Source: Stagnimonas sp.
Lineage (GTDB): Bacteria; Pseudomonadota; Gammaproteobacteria; Nevskiales; Nevskiaceae
Reading direction: 5' to 3'
DNA: 64,000 bases
NCBI GenBank assembly: GCA_030696045.1
Contig: JAUYNO010000051.1
Span: 1 to 64,000, forward strand
Positions 17,417 through 27,377 of this stretch are shown here, one piece after another. Position 1 is the first letter of the stretch, and the number at the start of each line of letters is the position of its first letter. The notes beneath the pieces were generated by a model. The model saw only the letters and a list, made by a program, of their open reading frames with translations, had not been told where the DNA came from and ran no database searches. A program made the position numbers and the translations under genes.

Positions 17417-18286
17417 TCAAGCCGCCTGCGGTTCCGGCAGCGCCAGCAGGCGCGATTTCGGCGCCTGGTTGAGGTGATCCAGCTTCACCCAGCGGATCAG
17501 CTCGATGCGGCCATCCATGTGCTCGACCAGGGCGGTGCAGCTTTCCACCCAGTCGCCGCAGTTGTGGTAGCGGACGCCGCCGATGTCGCGGATCTCGGCG
17601 TGGTGGATGTGGCCGCAGACCACGCCATCCAGGCCACGCCGCTTGCACTCGCGCGCCACCGATTCCTCGAAGGTGGAAACCACGTTGACGGCGGTCTTGA
17701 CGTGCTGCTTGGCGAAGGCCGACAGGCTCCAGTAGCCCATGCCCAGCAGGCTGCGGCCCTTGTTGAACCAGTGGTTGAAACGCATGGTGCCTTCGTACAG
17801 CGAGTCGCCCGCCATCGCGATCCAGGCGTGGTAGCGGGTAATCACGTCGAAGGCGTCGCCGTGGGTTATCAGCAGCCGGCGGCCGTCGGCGGTCTGGTGC
17901 ACCAGCTCGTTGACGAACTTGATGTTGCCCAGTTCCAGCCGGAAGCCGACGAACTTGCGCAGGAACTCGTCGTGGTTGCCGGTGACGTAGTAGACCCTGG
18001 TGCCGCGCTTGGCCTTGGTCAGCACCTTGCGGACGACGTTGGTGTGCTCCTGCGGCCAGTAGAAATTGTGCTTCAGCTTCCAGCCGTCAATGATGTCGCC
18101 GACCATGTACAGCGTGTCGCAGGTGTGGCTCTTGAGGAACTCCACCAGGTGCTCGGCCTTGCAGCCGGCGGTGCCGAGATGGACGTCGGAAATCCAGACC
18201 GTGCGGTAGTGGGTCTTGCCGGCTTCGGCCTGCGCCTTGCCGGGCTTCGCGGTGGGTGGCCTCTTGGCCGTTCGGATGGGCTTCAT
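17417..18286 (-). CDS. UDP-2,3-diacylglucosamine diphosphatase-like metallophosphoesterase
   Basis: 289 residues starting at MKPIRTAKRP (18286). The calcineurin-like metal-binding motifs are complete: DVHLG, GDIIDGW, GNHDEF, THGDAFD and GHIHHAEI. This arrangement and length match the COG2908 group related to LpxH, which removes UMP from UDP-diacylglucosamine in lipid A synthesis. The N-terminal 25 residues are Lys/Arg/Pro rich. A second in-genome LpxH cannot be excluded, so the lipid A role is inferred. It converges on the repeat array after the FHA gene. Confidence 0.82.
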   Translation of the reverse strand: MKPIRTAKRPPTAKPGKAQAEAGKTHYRTVWISDVHLGTAGCKAEHLVEFLKSHTCDTLYMVGDIIDGWKLKHNFYWPQEHTNVVRKVLTKAKRGTRVYYVTGNHDEFLRKFVGFRLELGNIKFVNELVHQTADGRRLLITHGDAFDVITRYHAWIAMAGDSLYEGTMRFNHWFNKGRSLLGMGYWSLSAFAKQHVKTAVNVVSTFEESVARECKRRGLDGVVCGHIHHAEIRDIGGVRYHNCGDWVESCTALVEHMDGRIELIRWVKLDHLNQAPKSRLLALPEPQAA

Positions 18287-18397
18287 GGCGCAGGGGATTC
18301 TGGCCGGCGCCGATGACGCTGGCGTGACGGTCGCCGGTTCAGGGGTGGTTAAAGCCCCGGTGCTCCACTGTCGCCGAACCACGAAGGCATCCACCGC

Positions 18398-18425
18398 GCA
18401 GGGTTCAGATTTGATTCAGCCCTGC
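18398..18425. promoter_or_regulatory. Inverted repeat upstream of the His/Arg-rich secreted protein
   Basis: GCAGGG and CCCTGC flank a 16-base core that holds TTCAG twice as a direct repeat. It lies about 50 bases before the ATG of the next plus-strand gene and in the divergent region with the metallophosphoesterase, so it could be an operator. No consensus is recognised. Confidence 0.25.
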
Positions 18426-18472
18426 ACGCGAGCCTGCACTGGCCCCACCCCGTCACCCATCCGAGGCACGCC

Positions 18473-18856
18473 ATGAACAAGTCCATCACCCTCGCCCTGC
18501 TGGCCGGCCTCGCCGCCGCCGTGCTGGCGCCCACAGCCCAGGCCCGCACCGATGTCCACATCGGCATCGGCCTGCCCTACCCGCCGGCGGTTATCGTCGA
18601 GGCGCCGCGCCCCCGCTACTACTCCGAACCCTATTACTACTATCGTGAGCCGGTGGTGTACTACGGCCCCTCGGTCAGCTACTACGGCGGCCATTCGCAT
18701 CGCCACGACCGCTACTGCCGTCACGACGAACGCCACGACCGTCGGCACGACCGTCGCGATGACCGTCGCGACGACCGCTACTGGCGCGGACACGATCACG
18801 ACCGCGGCCACTGGCGCGGCAACGATGATCGCCGCCACGACGACCGTCGTCACTGA
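18473..18856 (+). CDS. Secreted Tyr-, His- and Arg-rich protein, unknown function
   Basis: 127 residues with a clear signal peptide (LALLAGLAAAVLAPTAQA, cleavage about residue 24). Residues 45-70 are Tyr-rich (YYSEPYYYYREPVVYYG), and from residue 73 on the protein is almost only His, Asp and Arg in repeats such as RHDRRHDRRDDR, which could bind metal ions or nucleic acid. The repeat codons also make the DNA repetitive (CGACCGTCG units). Similar short proteins are common in Xanthomonadales-type genomes, but no function is known to me. A strong terminator follows. Confidence 0.75.
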   Translation: MNKSITLALLAGLAAAVLAPTAQARTDVHIGIGLPYPPAVIVEAPRPRYYSEPYYYYREPVVYYGPSVSYYGGHSHRHDRYCRHDERHDRRHDRRDDRRDDRYWRGHDHDRGHWRGNDDRRHDDRRH

Positions 18857-18874
18857 AGACGGCGTGGCGGGGAA

Positions 18875-18908
18875 CAAAAAAAGCCCGGCCTAGGCCGGGC
18901 TTTTTTGT
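18875..18908. terminator. Bidirectional intrinsic terminator
   Basis: An A-run, GCCCGGCCTAGGCCGGGC and a T-run form a fully self-complementary hairpin with T-tracts in both directions. It separates the convergent secreted protein gene and purH. Confidence 0.93.
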
Positions 18909-18924
18909 TGGCGCGGTGTCCGGC

Positions 18925-20522
<1,598 letters not shown>

Positions 20523-20526
<4 letters not shown>

Positions 20527-20843
20527 AGACGGCGCTCGCTGTAAGCCTCGGCCTTGGCGACGGTGGTCGGCGCCCCGGCGGCGGCCTTGGCGCTGATCTT
20601 GTACTGGCCCAGCTTCTTGCGCAGGGTGGCGCGGTTCAGGCCCAGCATGTCGGCGGCCTTGGACTGGTTGCCCCGACAGTAAGCCAGGGTGGCGCGCAGC
20701 AGCGGCGGCTCGACCTGCGCCAGGATCACGTCGTAGAGGTTTTCCGGCGCATGGCCGTTCAACGTCCGGAAGTAATCGTTGAGGCTATCGGATACGGCAT
20801 GGCTGAGCGGCTTGGAGTCACGCTCGTAGGGCTTGAACGACAT
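20523..20843 (-). CDS. fis: Nucleoid protein / transcription factor Fis
   Basis: 106 residues starting at MSFKPYERD (20843), somewhat longer at the N-terminus than E. coli Fis (98). The C-terminal helix-turn-helix [24 protein letters not shown] is the classical Fis signature, and the N-terminal [17 protein letters not shown] segment is the dimer region. An Ala/Lys-rich tail of about 18 residues after KISAKAA is unusual. Fis bends DNA and controls rRNA and many growth-phase genes. In E. coli fis follows dusB; here it lies directly upstream of purH with a 4-base overlap. Confidence 0.95.
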
Positions 20844-20952
20844 GGATTCGGCGGCGCCGGGGGAGCGCTCGGGTGTAGCGAAAAGGGCGGCAATCATACC
20901 GCCTGGGCCGGCGGTTAAAAAGCGTTCACTACCGCAGATTTTTGTGACAGTT

Positions 20953-21831
20953 TCAGCGGCGACGGCCGTTGATACGGTTCCAGCCCTCGCGCTGGCCATC
21001 CGGCTCGAAACTGAACCAGGGCGCGTAGGCGGCCCGCACTTCGTCCGCCTGCCGCTCCAGCAGCCCGGCCAGCGCCAGCCCGGCGCCCGGGGCGGCACAG
21101 CGAGCCAGCAGCGGCGCCAGGCCGATCAGCGGATTGGCGAGGATGTTGGCCAGCACCACCCCGTACTCGGCCGGCTCGAAGGCCTCGGGCAGCAGCGCCT
21201 GCACGCGTGCCTCGACGCCGTTGACGCGGGCATTGTCCAGGGTGGCGGTGAGCGCCTGCGGATCAATGTCGACGCAGACCGCCCGCTCCGCACCCAGCAG
21301 CAGGGCGGCGATGGCGAGGATGCCGCTGCCGCAACCGTAGTCGAGCACGGTCTTGCCCTTGAGGTCAGCCTGCGCCAGCCATTCCAGGCAGAGGTAGGTC
21401 GAGGGATGGGTGCCGGTGCCAAAGGCGAGACCCGGGTCGAGCAGCAGCACGATGGCGCCCGGCTCGGTGACTTCATGACGCTTGGCCTGCGGCACCACCC
21501 AGAACTTGTCGGCGATCTGCTGCACCGGCCAGTGCTCCAGCCACAGCCGCACCCAGTCGCGGTCCTCGACCAGCAGCGTCTCGGTACGCAGGGCCTCGCC
21601 CTCGGGCAGGGCCTCGCGCAGGGCCGCGATCACCGGCGCGAGGTCATGGTGTTCCTTGAAATAGGCCTGGGTGACCGTATCGGGCCAGAACGGGGTCTCG
21701 CCCGGCAGGGGTTCGAGGATCGGCGTGTCGGCGCCGTCGACGAAGCTCACCGCAGCGGCCTCGTAGGCGCTCAGCAGCTCTTCGGCGAACTCGGGGGTAC
21801 GGGTGAAGACACGCAGCTGCAGCCAGGCCAT
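20953..21831 (-). CDS. prmA: Ribosomal protein L11 methyltransferase
   Basis: 292 residues from MAWLQLRVFT (21831); the track ORF starting at 22740 has a false N-terminal extension overlapping the HDOD gene. The substrate-binding N-terminal domain is followed by a methyltransferase fold with DPGLAFGTGTHPST, VLDYGCGSGILAIAA, and the NILANPL motif typical of PrmA. It trimethylates L11. It precedes fis by about 110 bases in the same direction. Confidence 0.95.
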   Translation of the reverse strand: MAWLQLRVFTRTPEFAEELLSAYEAAAVSFVDGADTPILEPLPGETPFWPDTVTQAYFKEHHDLAPVIAALREALPEGEALRTETLLVEDRDWVRLWLEHWPVQQIADKFWVVPQAKRHEVTEPGAIVLLLDPGLAFGTGTHPSTYLCLEWLAQADLKGKTVLDYGCGSGILAIAALLLGAERAVCVDIDPQALTATLDNARVNGVEARVQALLPEAFEPAEYGVVLANILANPLIGLAPLLARCAAPGAGLALAGLLERQADEVRAAYAPWFSFEPDGQREGWNRINGRRR

Positions 21832-21899
21832 GGGCGGGCTCGAAGAACGAAAGGGCGCACAGGGTAGCGCGCCCGACGCACCAGAGCCCGCCCTGATTC

Positions 21900-22730
21900 T
21901 CAGCCGACCAGTTCCTCCAGGCCCTGCGCCAGCTTGGCCGGCGGCGGCATGCGGCCGGCGCTGCCGAGATCCAGGCCGATGGCTTCGAGCACGCGGCTGT
22001 CGAGCGTCATCAGGCTGGTATCCATGTCCTGGTGCCGCTCGACGCCGGCGGCGAAATGGCTGCCCAGGTTGATGCAGGCCGCCAGCCGGGAGAAGTCCTT
22101 GCCGGCCAGCGGCTCGGGCGCCTCGCGGATGGCAGCCACCATCGCCGGCGGAAAGCGCCAGCTCTCGGCCAGTTCGGCGCCGAGGTCGGAGTAGGCGAAG
22201 CCGACCCGGGACCGCTCGCAGAGCGCACGCTCGGGATCGTAGAACCGGGCCTGGCGCTCCACGTCGCGCAACTCCCCTTCCATCGACATCAGCATCAGCG
22301 GTTCGCCGATGGCATGCAGCAAGCCGGCAGTGAAGGCCGCTTGCGGGTCTTCCTTGGATTGGCAGGCGAAGTAGCGGGCGCAGACCGCCGTGTGCAGGCA
22401 GTAGCGCCAGAACAGCGCCCGCCCGAGCTCCGACGGCACCGGCACGCTGGCGGCGAAGCCGGCCCCGACCACCAGCATGCGCAGCGCGTCGAGGCCCATG
22501 AAGACGATGGCCTCGTCGATATTGGTGACGGTGCGGCTGCGCCGGTAATAGGCGGAGTTCGCCAGCCTCAGCACCTTGGCGGCGATCACCGGGTCGGTGT
22601 TCACCAGCCGGGCGACGCGCGGCAGGTTGATTTCGGGCTGATCGAAGGTGGCGATCAGCTCCTGCACCACCTTGGGCACCGTCGGCAGCGTGTGGATGCG
22701 GGACAGCAGCGAGGCAGAGGTGGCGAGCAT
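21900..22730 (-). CDS. HDOD domain protein
   Basis: 276 residues if the ATG at 22730 (MLATSASLLSRIHTLPTVPK) is used; the GTG at 22805 is an alternative. The HDOD fold is evident: IHTLPTVPKVVQEL, DPVIAAKVLRLANSAYY, EAIVFMGLDALRMLVV, and AGLLHAIGEPL. HDOD proteins lack a complete HD metal site and act as signalling scaffolds in motility, cyclic-di-GMP output or stress responses. No second domain is fused here. It lies between accC and prmA in the same direction. Confidence 0.87.
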   Translation of the reverse strand: MLATSASLLSRIHTLPTVPKVVQELIATFDQPEINLPRVARLVNTDPVIAAKVLRLANSAYYRRSRTVTNIDEAIVFMGLDALRMLVVGAGFAASVPVPSELGRALFWRYCLHTAVCARYFACQSKEDPQAAFTAGLLHAIGEPLMLMSMEGELRDVERQARFYDPERALCERSRVGFAYSDLGAELAESWRFPPAMVAAIREAPEPLAGKDFSRLAACINLGSHFAAGVERHQDMDTSLMTLDSRVLEAIGLDLGSAGRMPPPAKLAQGLEELVG

Positions 22731-22826
22731 GGGAGTCCACACATAGAGGGTCGGTGACTCCTCATCGGCCTCCCCCGGTATTTCTTTACCTCGCGGCATC
22801 GCCACCCGTCGGTGTCGCGATACCGC

Positions 22827-24173
22827 TCAGCCCTCGGTTTCCAGCATCTGGGCGAGATAGTGAATGTGGTGCGCGCCGGCGGTGAACACCGCATCGTCCA
22901 GAATGCGGCGCTGCAGAGCGATGTTGGTCTGGATGCCGTCCACCGCCATCTCCGACAGCGCGATGCGCATGCGCGCCATCGCCGATTCGCGGGTGACGCC
23001 GTAGGTGATCAGCTTGCCGATCATCGAGTCGTAGTTGGGCGGCACCCGGTAACCCGAGTAGCAGTGTGAATCAATGCGCACGCCCGGCCCGCCCGGCACA
23101 TGCCAGCGCTTGATCTCGCCCGGCGAGGGCACGAAGGTCTTGGGGTTCTCGGCATTGATGCGGCACTCGATGGCATGGCCGCGCGGAACCACTTGCGACT
23201 GGTCGATCCACAGCGTCTCGCCCCGCGCCACCCGGATCTGGGCCTGGATCAGGTCAATGCCGGTGACCAGTTCGGTGACGGGGTGCTCGACCTGGATACG
23301 GGTGTTCATCTCGATGAAGTAGAAGCGGCCCTTGGCGTACAGGAACTCCATGGTGCCGGCGCCGCGGTAACCGATGCGCTTGCAGGCCTCGACGCAGAGC
23401 GCGCCGACTTCGGCGCGCTGCTCGGCGGTGATGCCGGGCGCCGGGCTTTCCTCGATCACCTTCTGGTTGCGGCGCTGCATGGAGCAGTCGCGCTCGCCCA
23501 GGTGCACGCAATTGCCCTGGCCGTCAGCCAGCACCTGGATCTCGATGTGGCGCGGTTCCTCCAGGAATTTCTCCAGGAACACCGAGCCGTCCTTGAAGGC
23601 ATTGAGCGCCTCGGTGCGGGCGACATTGATCTTGCCGATCAGATCGGCTTCCTCGCGCACCACCTGCATGCCGCGACCGCCACCACCGGCGGCGGCCTTG
23701 ATGAGCACCGGATAGCCGACCTGGCGCGCGGTCTCGCGGCACTTGGCCTCGTCATCCGGCAGGCAGCCCTCGGAGCCGGGCACGCAGGGCACGCCGGCGG
23801 CGATCATCTCGGCCTTGGCGCTGGTCTTGCCGCCCATCAGGCGGATGGTCTCCGAGCGCGGGCCGATGAAGATGAAGCCGGATTTCTCGACGCTCTCGGC
23901 GAAGTCGGCGTTCTCGGACAGAAAGCCGTCGCCCGGATGGATGGCGTCGGCCTGGGTCACCTCGGCGGCCGAGATGATCGCCGCCATGTTGAGGTAGCTG
24001 CCGGAGGCCGCCGCCGGGCCGATGCAGACCGACTCATCGGCGAGCAAGACATGCTTGAGGTCGCGATCGGCGGTGGAATACACCGCCACCGTCTTGATGC
24101 CCATTTCCCGGCAGGCGCGCTGGATGCGCAGGGCAATTTCGCCGCGGTTGGCGATCAGGATCTTGTTGATCAT
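22827..24173 (-). CDS. accC: Biotin carboxylase subunit of acetyl-CoA carboxylase
   Basis: 448 residues, full length. ATP-grasp enzyme that carboxylates the biotin on AccB for fatty acid synthesis. Motifs: [16 protein letters not shown] at the N-terminus, [13 protein letters not shown] (ATP-binding loop), [30 protein letters not shown] and [13 protein letters not shown]. accB lies upstream in the same direction, but the gap of 97 bases holds a 29-bp inverted repeat of heptamers, which could lower accC expression or protect the accB message. Confidence 0.97.
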   Translation of the reverse strand: MINKILIANRGEIALRIQRACREMGIKTVAVYSTADRDLKHVLLADESVCIGPAAASGSYLNMAAIISAAEVTQADAIHPGDGFLSENADFAESVEKSGFIFIGPRSETIRLMGGKTSAKAEMIAAGVPCVPGSEGCLPDDEAKCRETARQVGYPVLIKAAAGGGGRGMQVVREEADLIGKINVARTEALNAFKDGSVFLEKFLEEPRHIEIQVLADGQGNCVHLGERDCSMQRRNQKVIEESPAPGITAEQRAEVGALCVEACKRIGYRGAGTMEFLYAKGRFYFIEMNTRIQVEHPVTELVTGIDLIQAQIRVARGETLWIDQSQVVPRGHAIECRINAENPKTFVPSPGEIKRWHVPGGPGVRIDSHCYSGYRVPPNYDSMIGKLITYGVTRESAMARMRIALSEMAVDGIQTNIALQRRILDDAVFTAGAHHIHYLAQMLETEG

Positions 24174-24182
24174 GTTTGGACC

Positions 24183-24265
24183 GTGAGACGGGAGACGGGA
24201 GACGGGAGACGAGAAAACGGCGTCGCGCGGCTTCTACGTCTCGCGTCTCGCGTCTCCCGTCTCAC
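24183..24265. repeat. Inverted heptamer repeats between accB and accC
   Basis: The left arm holds GTGAGAC plus three GGGAGAC copies (24183-24210). The right arm holds the complementary units GTCTCGC, GTCTCGC, GTCTCCC and GTCTCAC (24238-24265). The two 29-base arms match at 27 positions and can form a long hairpin with a 25-base loop. The unit is the same as in the array at 26726-26816. Confidence 0.9.
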
Positions 24266-24270
24266 GGGGT

Positions 24271-24750
24271 TCAGGCCGGGTCGATGGCGAACAGCGGCTG
24301 GTCGAACTCCACCGGCTTCTCGTTCTCGGCCAGCACGGCGGCGATCACGCCGTTCTTGTCGGCCTCGATCTGGTTCAGCATCTTCATGGCTTCGATGATG
24401 CAGAGCACCTGGCCAGCCTTGACCGTCTGCCCGACCTCGACGAAGGACTTCGCACCCGGCGAGGGCGAGCGGTAGAAGGTGCCCACCATCGGCGACTTGA
24501 CGATGTGCTGGTTGCTGGGCGGCGCGGCGGCCGGAGCCGGAGCACCGGTGGCCGGGGCGGCGACGGCGGGGGCGGGCCCGGACGGATAGGCCGGCGCGTA
24601 GCCACCCGGCGGCAGCAGCACCTGGTGCGCCATGCCGCCGGTGGGATAGCGGCTGATGCGCACGCTCTCCTCGCCTTCCTTCACTTCCAGCTCGGCAATG
24701 CCCGACTCCTCGACGAGGTCGATGAGGGTCTTGATCTTGCGCAGGTCCAT
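24271..24750 (-). CDS. accB: Biotin carboxyl carrier protein of acetyl-CoA carboxylase
   Basis: 159 residues. The N-terminal [20 protein letters not shown] is the family signature; a Pro/Ala linker (about residues 50-80) leads to the biotinyl domain with EAMKM, in which Lys123 is biotinylated. It is carboxylated by AccC and delivers the group to AccAD. It lies directly after aroQ (65-base gap) in the order aroQ-accB-accC, which is common in gammaproteobacteria. Confidence 0.97.
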   Translation of the reverse strand: MDLRKIKTLIDLVEESGIAELEVKEGEESVRISRYPTGGMAHQVLLPPGGYAPAYPSGPAPAVAAPATGAPAPAAAPPSNQHIVKSPMVGTFYRSPSPGAKSFVEVGQTVKAGQVLCIIEAMKMLNQIEADKNGVIAAVLAENEKPVEFDQPLFAIDPA

Positions 24751-24815
24751 GGGGGCAACTCCGATGCGGAAGGGCCGGTGCGATGCCGGCGAAGGGTTGT
24801 AAGTGGGGGTACGGC

Positions 24816-25262
24816 TCAGCCCGGCGGGCAGAGGCGGTCGTGCAGGGCCAGCAAGGCCAGGCGGTAACCGATGGGGCCGCAGCCGACGATCACGCCAGCG
24901 GCTTTCTCGGACAGATGGGAGTGATGCCGGAACGCCTCGCGGGCGTAGACATTGGAGATGTGCACTTCCCAGTAGGGAATGCCGACCGCCAGCAGGGCGT
25001 CGCGCAGGGCGACGCTGGTGTGGGTGTAGGCACCGGCGTTGATGATGATCGCGGCCACGCCGTCACGGGCGGCCTGCTGGATGCGATCCACCAACTCGCC
25101 CTCGTGATTGGACTGGTAGCAGGCCAGCTGGTGACCGAGACCCGCCGCTTCGGCCTGCAGGCCGGCTTCGATGCCGGCCAGGGTCTGGCTGCCATACAGG
25201 CCCGGCTCGCGGCTACCGAGCAGATTCAGGTTGGGACCGTTGACCAGCAGGACTTGGCTCAA
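24816..25262 (-). CDS. aroQ: Type II 3-dehydroquinate dehydratase
   Basis: 148 residues. The third step of the shikimate pathway. Motifs: [20 protein letters not shown] (with the catalytic Tyr), [31 protein letters not shown], and [17 protein letters not shown] (catalytic His). Dodecameric cytosolic enzyme. It is the first gene of the aroQ-accB-accC group. Confidence 0.97.
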   Translation of the reverse strand: MSQVLLVNGPNLNLLGSREPGLYGSQTLAGIEAGLQAEAAGLGHQLACYQSNHEGELVDRIQQAARDGVAAIIINAGAYTHTSVALRDALLAVGIPYWEVHISNVYAREAFRHHSHLSEKAAGVIVGCGPIGYRLALLALHDRLCPPG

Positions 25263-25397
25263 GGACTAGCGCCGCGATTCACGAACATGAACGGAGTCTG
25301 CCGCAGGGCCAGGCCCGAAGCAAATCACCGAAGATGCCCGCGACTTAGCAGATGTTGATGGCCAGTTCGTGAAACAGCCGTCAGGACTTGCGCACCA

Positions 25398-25976
25398 TCA
25401 CGGTGCTGCGGGCAGGAAGCGATGCACCAGCAGGTCGAGCTTGGTGGCGTCGATGCCGCCCATCTCCAGGTAGCGGATGCGCCCATCCGGGCTGATCAGC
25501 ACGGTGTAGGGGATGGCGCCCAGGCTATTGCCCAGCTGTTCCATGGCGCCCAGCACCGCCTCGTCACCGACCAGGGTCGGATAGTTGAAACCCAACTCCT
25601 GCACCGCCTTGCGCACGGCTTCCGGGTCATCCATGGCAATGCCCAGCACGCTCAGGCCGGCGGCCTGGTGCTGGCGCTGGGCCGCGATCAGCAGGGGGAT
25701 TTCTTCCATGCAGGGCCCACACCAGGTCGCCCAGAAGTTCACCAGCAGCCAGCGGCCGCGCCATTCCGAGAGCTTGCGCGGCTTGCCGTCGAGGTCGTTG
25801 AGGCTCAGGTCCGGCGCCGGCTCGCCTTCCAACGCGCGGTCCGCGCTCGGCACCCGTGGCACCCCTTCCGGGATCACCGGCGCCTGCAGCCGGCGCGCCA
25901 GCAGGAAGCCGCCGGTGGCGGCCAGCACCGCGATCAGCGTGGCAGCCAGCGCCTGTCTGGGCAGCACCACGCTCAA
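25398..25976 (-). CDS. TlpA/ResA-type membrane-anchored thioredoxin
   Basis: 192 residues. An N-terminal hydrophobic helix (residues about 8-28) anchors it in the inner membrane with a periplasmic thioredoxin domain. The active site is WCGPC (Cys86/Cys89) in VNFWATWCGPCMEEIP, and the cis-Pro segment is IPYTVLI. Probable periplasmic thiol reductase or oxidase. The TTG at 25976 overlaps the stop codon of the upstream DsbD-alpha gene; a GTG two codons later is an alternative start. The overlap suggests that the two act together. Confidence 0.87.
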   Translation of the reverse strand: MSVVLPRQALAATLIAVLAATGGFLLARRLQAPVIPEGVPRVPSADRALEGEPAPDLSLNDLDGKPRKLSEWRGRWLLVNFWATWCGPCMEEIPLLIAAQRQHQAAGLSVLGIAMDDPEAVRKAVQELGFNYPTLVGDEAVLGAMEQLGNSLGAIPYTVLISPDGRIRYLEMGGIDATKLDLLVHRFLPAAP

Positions 25977-26434
25977 CGCACCGCGACCAGCTTGGTCTGG
26001 GGCGGATAGCAGACACCGATGTCGGCGCAGCCCTGGTAGCGCACCCGCAGCGTCTTGGGCTCGGGCGCCCCGGCAGCCAGTGGGATTTTCGCCGTCAGCG
26101 TACCGTGATAGGTCTGCACCTCGCCGAACTCGGGATCGTCCTTGACCTCGCCCTGCGGCAGCTCCGGCGCCGGCAGTTTCAGCTGCGCCGGCGAGTCGGC
26201 GCTCACCTTCAACTGGTGCCGGTACAGGTAATAGCCGGGGGCGATGCTCCAGCGCAGCACCAGGGCCTTGGCCTCACGGCTGACGCCCTCGAACTGGAAG
26301 GCCTGGTCGACCGGCAACAGCGCGTCCGCCTTCGGCTTGGCCTTGAGAAAGCCGTCGGCCGCCAGCGCCGGCAGGGCCGCACCCAGCAACAGGCTCAGGG
26401 CGAGGAAGGATCGGAAACCTGGGAGAGCAGCCAT
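25973..26434 (-). CDS. Stand-alone DsbD N-terminal (alpha) domain, periplasmic
   Basis: 153 residues with a signal peptide (LALSLLLGAALPALA). The rest is the immunoglobulin-like alpha domain of DsbD, including ALVLRWSIAPGYYLYRHQLK and the redox pair in CADIGVCYPP (Cys136, Cys142; same spacing as E. coli DsbD). The membrane-embedded beta domain and the C-terminal gamma domain of full DsbD are absent, and no remnant of them follows. The next gene is instead a TlpA thioredoxin overlapping by 4 bases. It overlaps cutA upstream by 40 bases; cutA next to dsbD is a common gammaproteobacterial order, so this looks like a reduced dsbD. Confidence 0.85.
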   Translation of the reverse strand: MAALPGFRSFLALSLLLGAALPALAADGFLKAKPKADALLPVDQAFQFEGVSREAKALVLRWSIAPGYYLYRHQLKVSADSPAQLKLPAPELPQGEVKDDPEFGEVQTYHGTLTAKIPLAAGAPEPKTLRVRYQGCADIGVCYPPQTKLVAVR

Positions 26435-26721
26435 TGGAGATAGGGCGGGTGAGCGTCGCTGAGCTTGACCGCGACGATTTCGGGAAGTTCGTAGGGATGC
26501 TTACGCAGGACCTCGGCGCGCAGATCATCGAAGCGATCAGCGGCCGTCTTGGCCAGCAGCAGGGTCTCGGCATCCTCGCAGACCTCGCCTTGCCAGCGAT
26601 AGATGGAGCGCACTCCCGGCAACAGATTGACACAGGCGGCCAGCCGCGCCTCCACCAGGTGCCGGGCCAGCGTCGGCGCGACAGCGGCAGGTGCGGTGAT
26701 GAGGACCAGCAGGGCGGACAT
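26395..26721 (-). CDS. cutA: Divalent-cation tolerance protein CutA
   Basis: 108 residues from MSALLVLITAP (26721), the usual length. Motifs LARHLVEARLAACVNLLPGV, SIYRWQGEV and PYELPEIVAVKL are those of the trimeric ferredoxin-like CutA1 fold. The frame is also open through the heptamer array upstream (track start 26907), but that extension only encodes LPSPVSR repeats. Five bases separate the ATG from the array, so the position normally used by a ribosome site is occupied by the repeats. Confidence 0.93.
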   Translation of the reverse strand: MSALLVLITAPAAVAPTLARHLVEARLAACVNLLPGVRSIYRWQGEVCEDAETLLLAKTAADRFDDLRAEVLRKHPYELPEIVAVKLSDAHPPYLQWLLSQVSDPSSP

Positions 26722-26725
26722 AGGC

Positions 26726-26816
26726 GGGAGACGGGAGACGGGAGACGGGAGACGGGAGACGGGAGACGGGAGACGGGAGACGGGAGACGGGAGACGGGAG
26801 ACGGGAGACGGGAGAC
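26726..26816. repeat. Tandem array of 13 perfect GGGAGAC heptamers
   Basis: Thirteen uninterrupted copies of GGGAGAC (91 bases) fill most of the gap between the divergent cutA and GNAT genes. The flanks start a further imperfect copy (GGGCGGA). Length change by whole units would alter spacing to the cutA start by 7 bases, shifting the reading frame of any upstream start. Confidence 0.97.
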
Positions 26817-26857
26817 GGGCGGAGGATACTAGGCCGAACCTCCTGCCAGACGCCGCC

Positions 26858-27343
26858 ATGCCCACGATCCGTCCCGCCACTGCCGCCGACTGCGAGCTGA
26901 TCGTCACCCTGATCCGCGAGCTGGCCGAGTACGAGAAGCTGCTCGATCAGTGCCAGGCGACGCCGGCGGCGCTGTGCGAGTCGCTGTTCGGCGCCCGCCC
27001 CCAAGCAGAGTGCCTGATCGCCGAACACGAGGGCCAGGGCGCCGGCTTCGCCCTGTTTTTCCCCAACTACTCGACCTTCCTGGCCAAGCCGGGCCTGTAT
27101 CTGGAAGACCTCTACGTGCGGCCGGCAGCACGCGGCCTCGGCCTGGGCAAGGCCCTGCTGGCGGCGCTGGCGAGGCTGGCCGTCGAGCGCGGCTGCGGCC
27201 GCTTCGAGTGGAGCGTGCTGGACTGGAACGCGCCGGCGATCCGCTTCTACGAGAGCCTGGGCGCGATGCCGCAGGACGAATGGACCATATACCGGGTGAC
27301 CGGCGAGGCTTTGACCACACTGGCCGCGCAGGCACAGACGTAA
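26858..27343 (+). CDS. GNAT family N-acetyltransferase
   Basis: 161 residues from MPTIRPATAAD (26858); the track ORF from 26603 reads through the heptamers. Acetyl-CoA-binding motif A is VRPAARGLGLGKALL (R/Q-x-x-G-x-G type), with YLEDLYV before it and WNAPAIRFYESLGA near the C-terminus, which is the layout of the diamine acetyltransferase-like subgroup. The acceptor substrate is unknown. It is followed by putA after 34 bases and could be co-transcribed. Confidence 0.87.
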   Translation: MPTIRPATAADCELIVTLIRELAEYEKLLDQCQATPAALCESLFGARPQAECLIAEHEGQGAGFALFFPNYSTFLAKPGLYLEDLYVRPAARGLGLGKALLAALARLAVERGCGRFEWSVLDWNAPAIRFYESLGAMPQDEWTIYRVTGEALTTLAAQAQT

Positions 27344-27377
27344 ACTGCGCGCCTTGCCACGACACCGCGCTACCGCC

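Noticed and set aside
20953-22740. 595-residue version of PrmA
   Set aside because: The first 300 residues are Arg/Ala-rich antisense-like sequence overlapping the HDOD gene; homology begins at MAWLQLRVFT.
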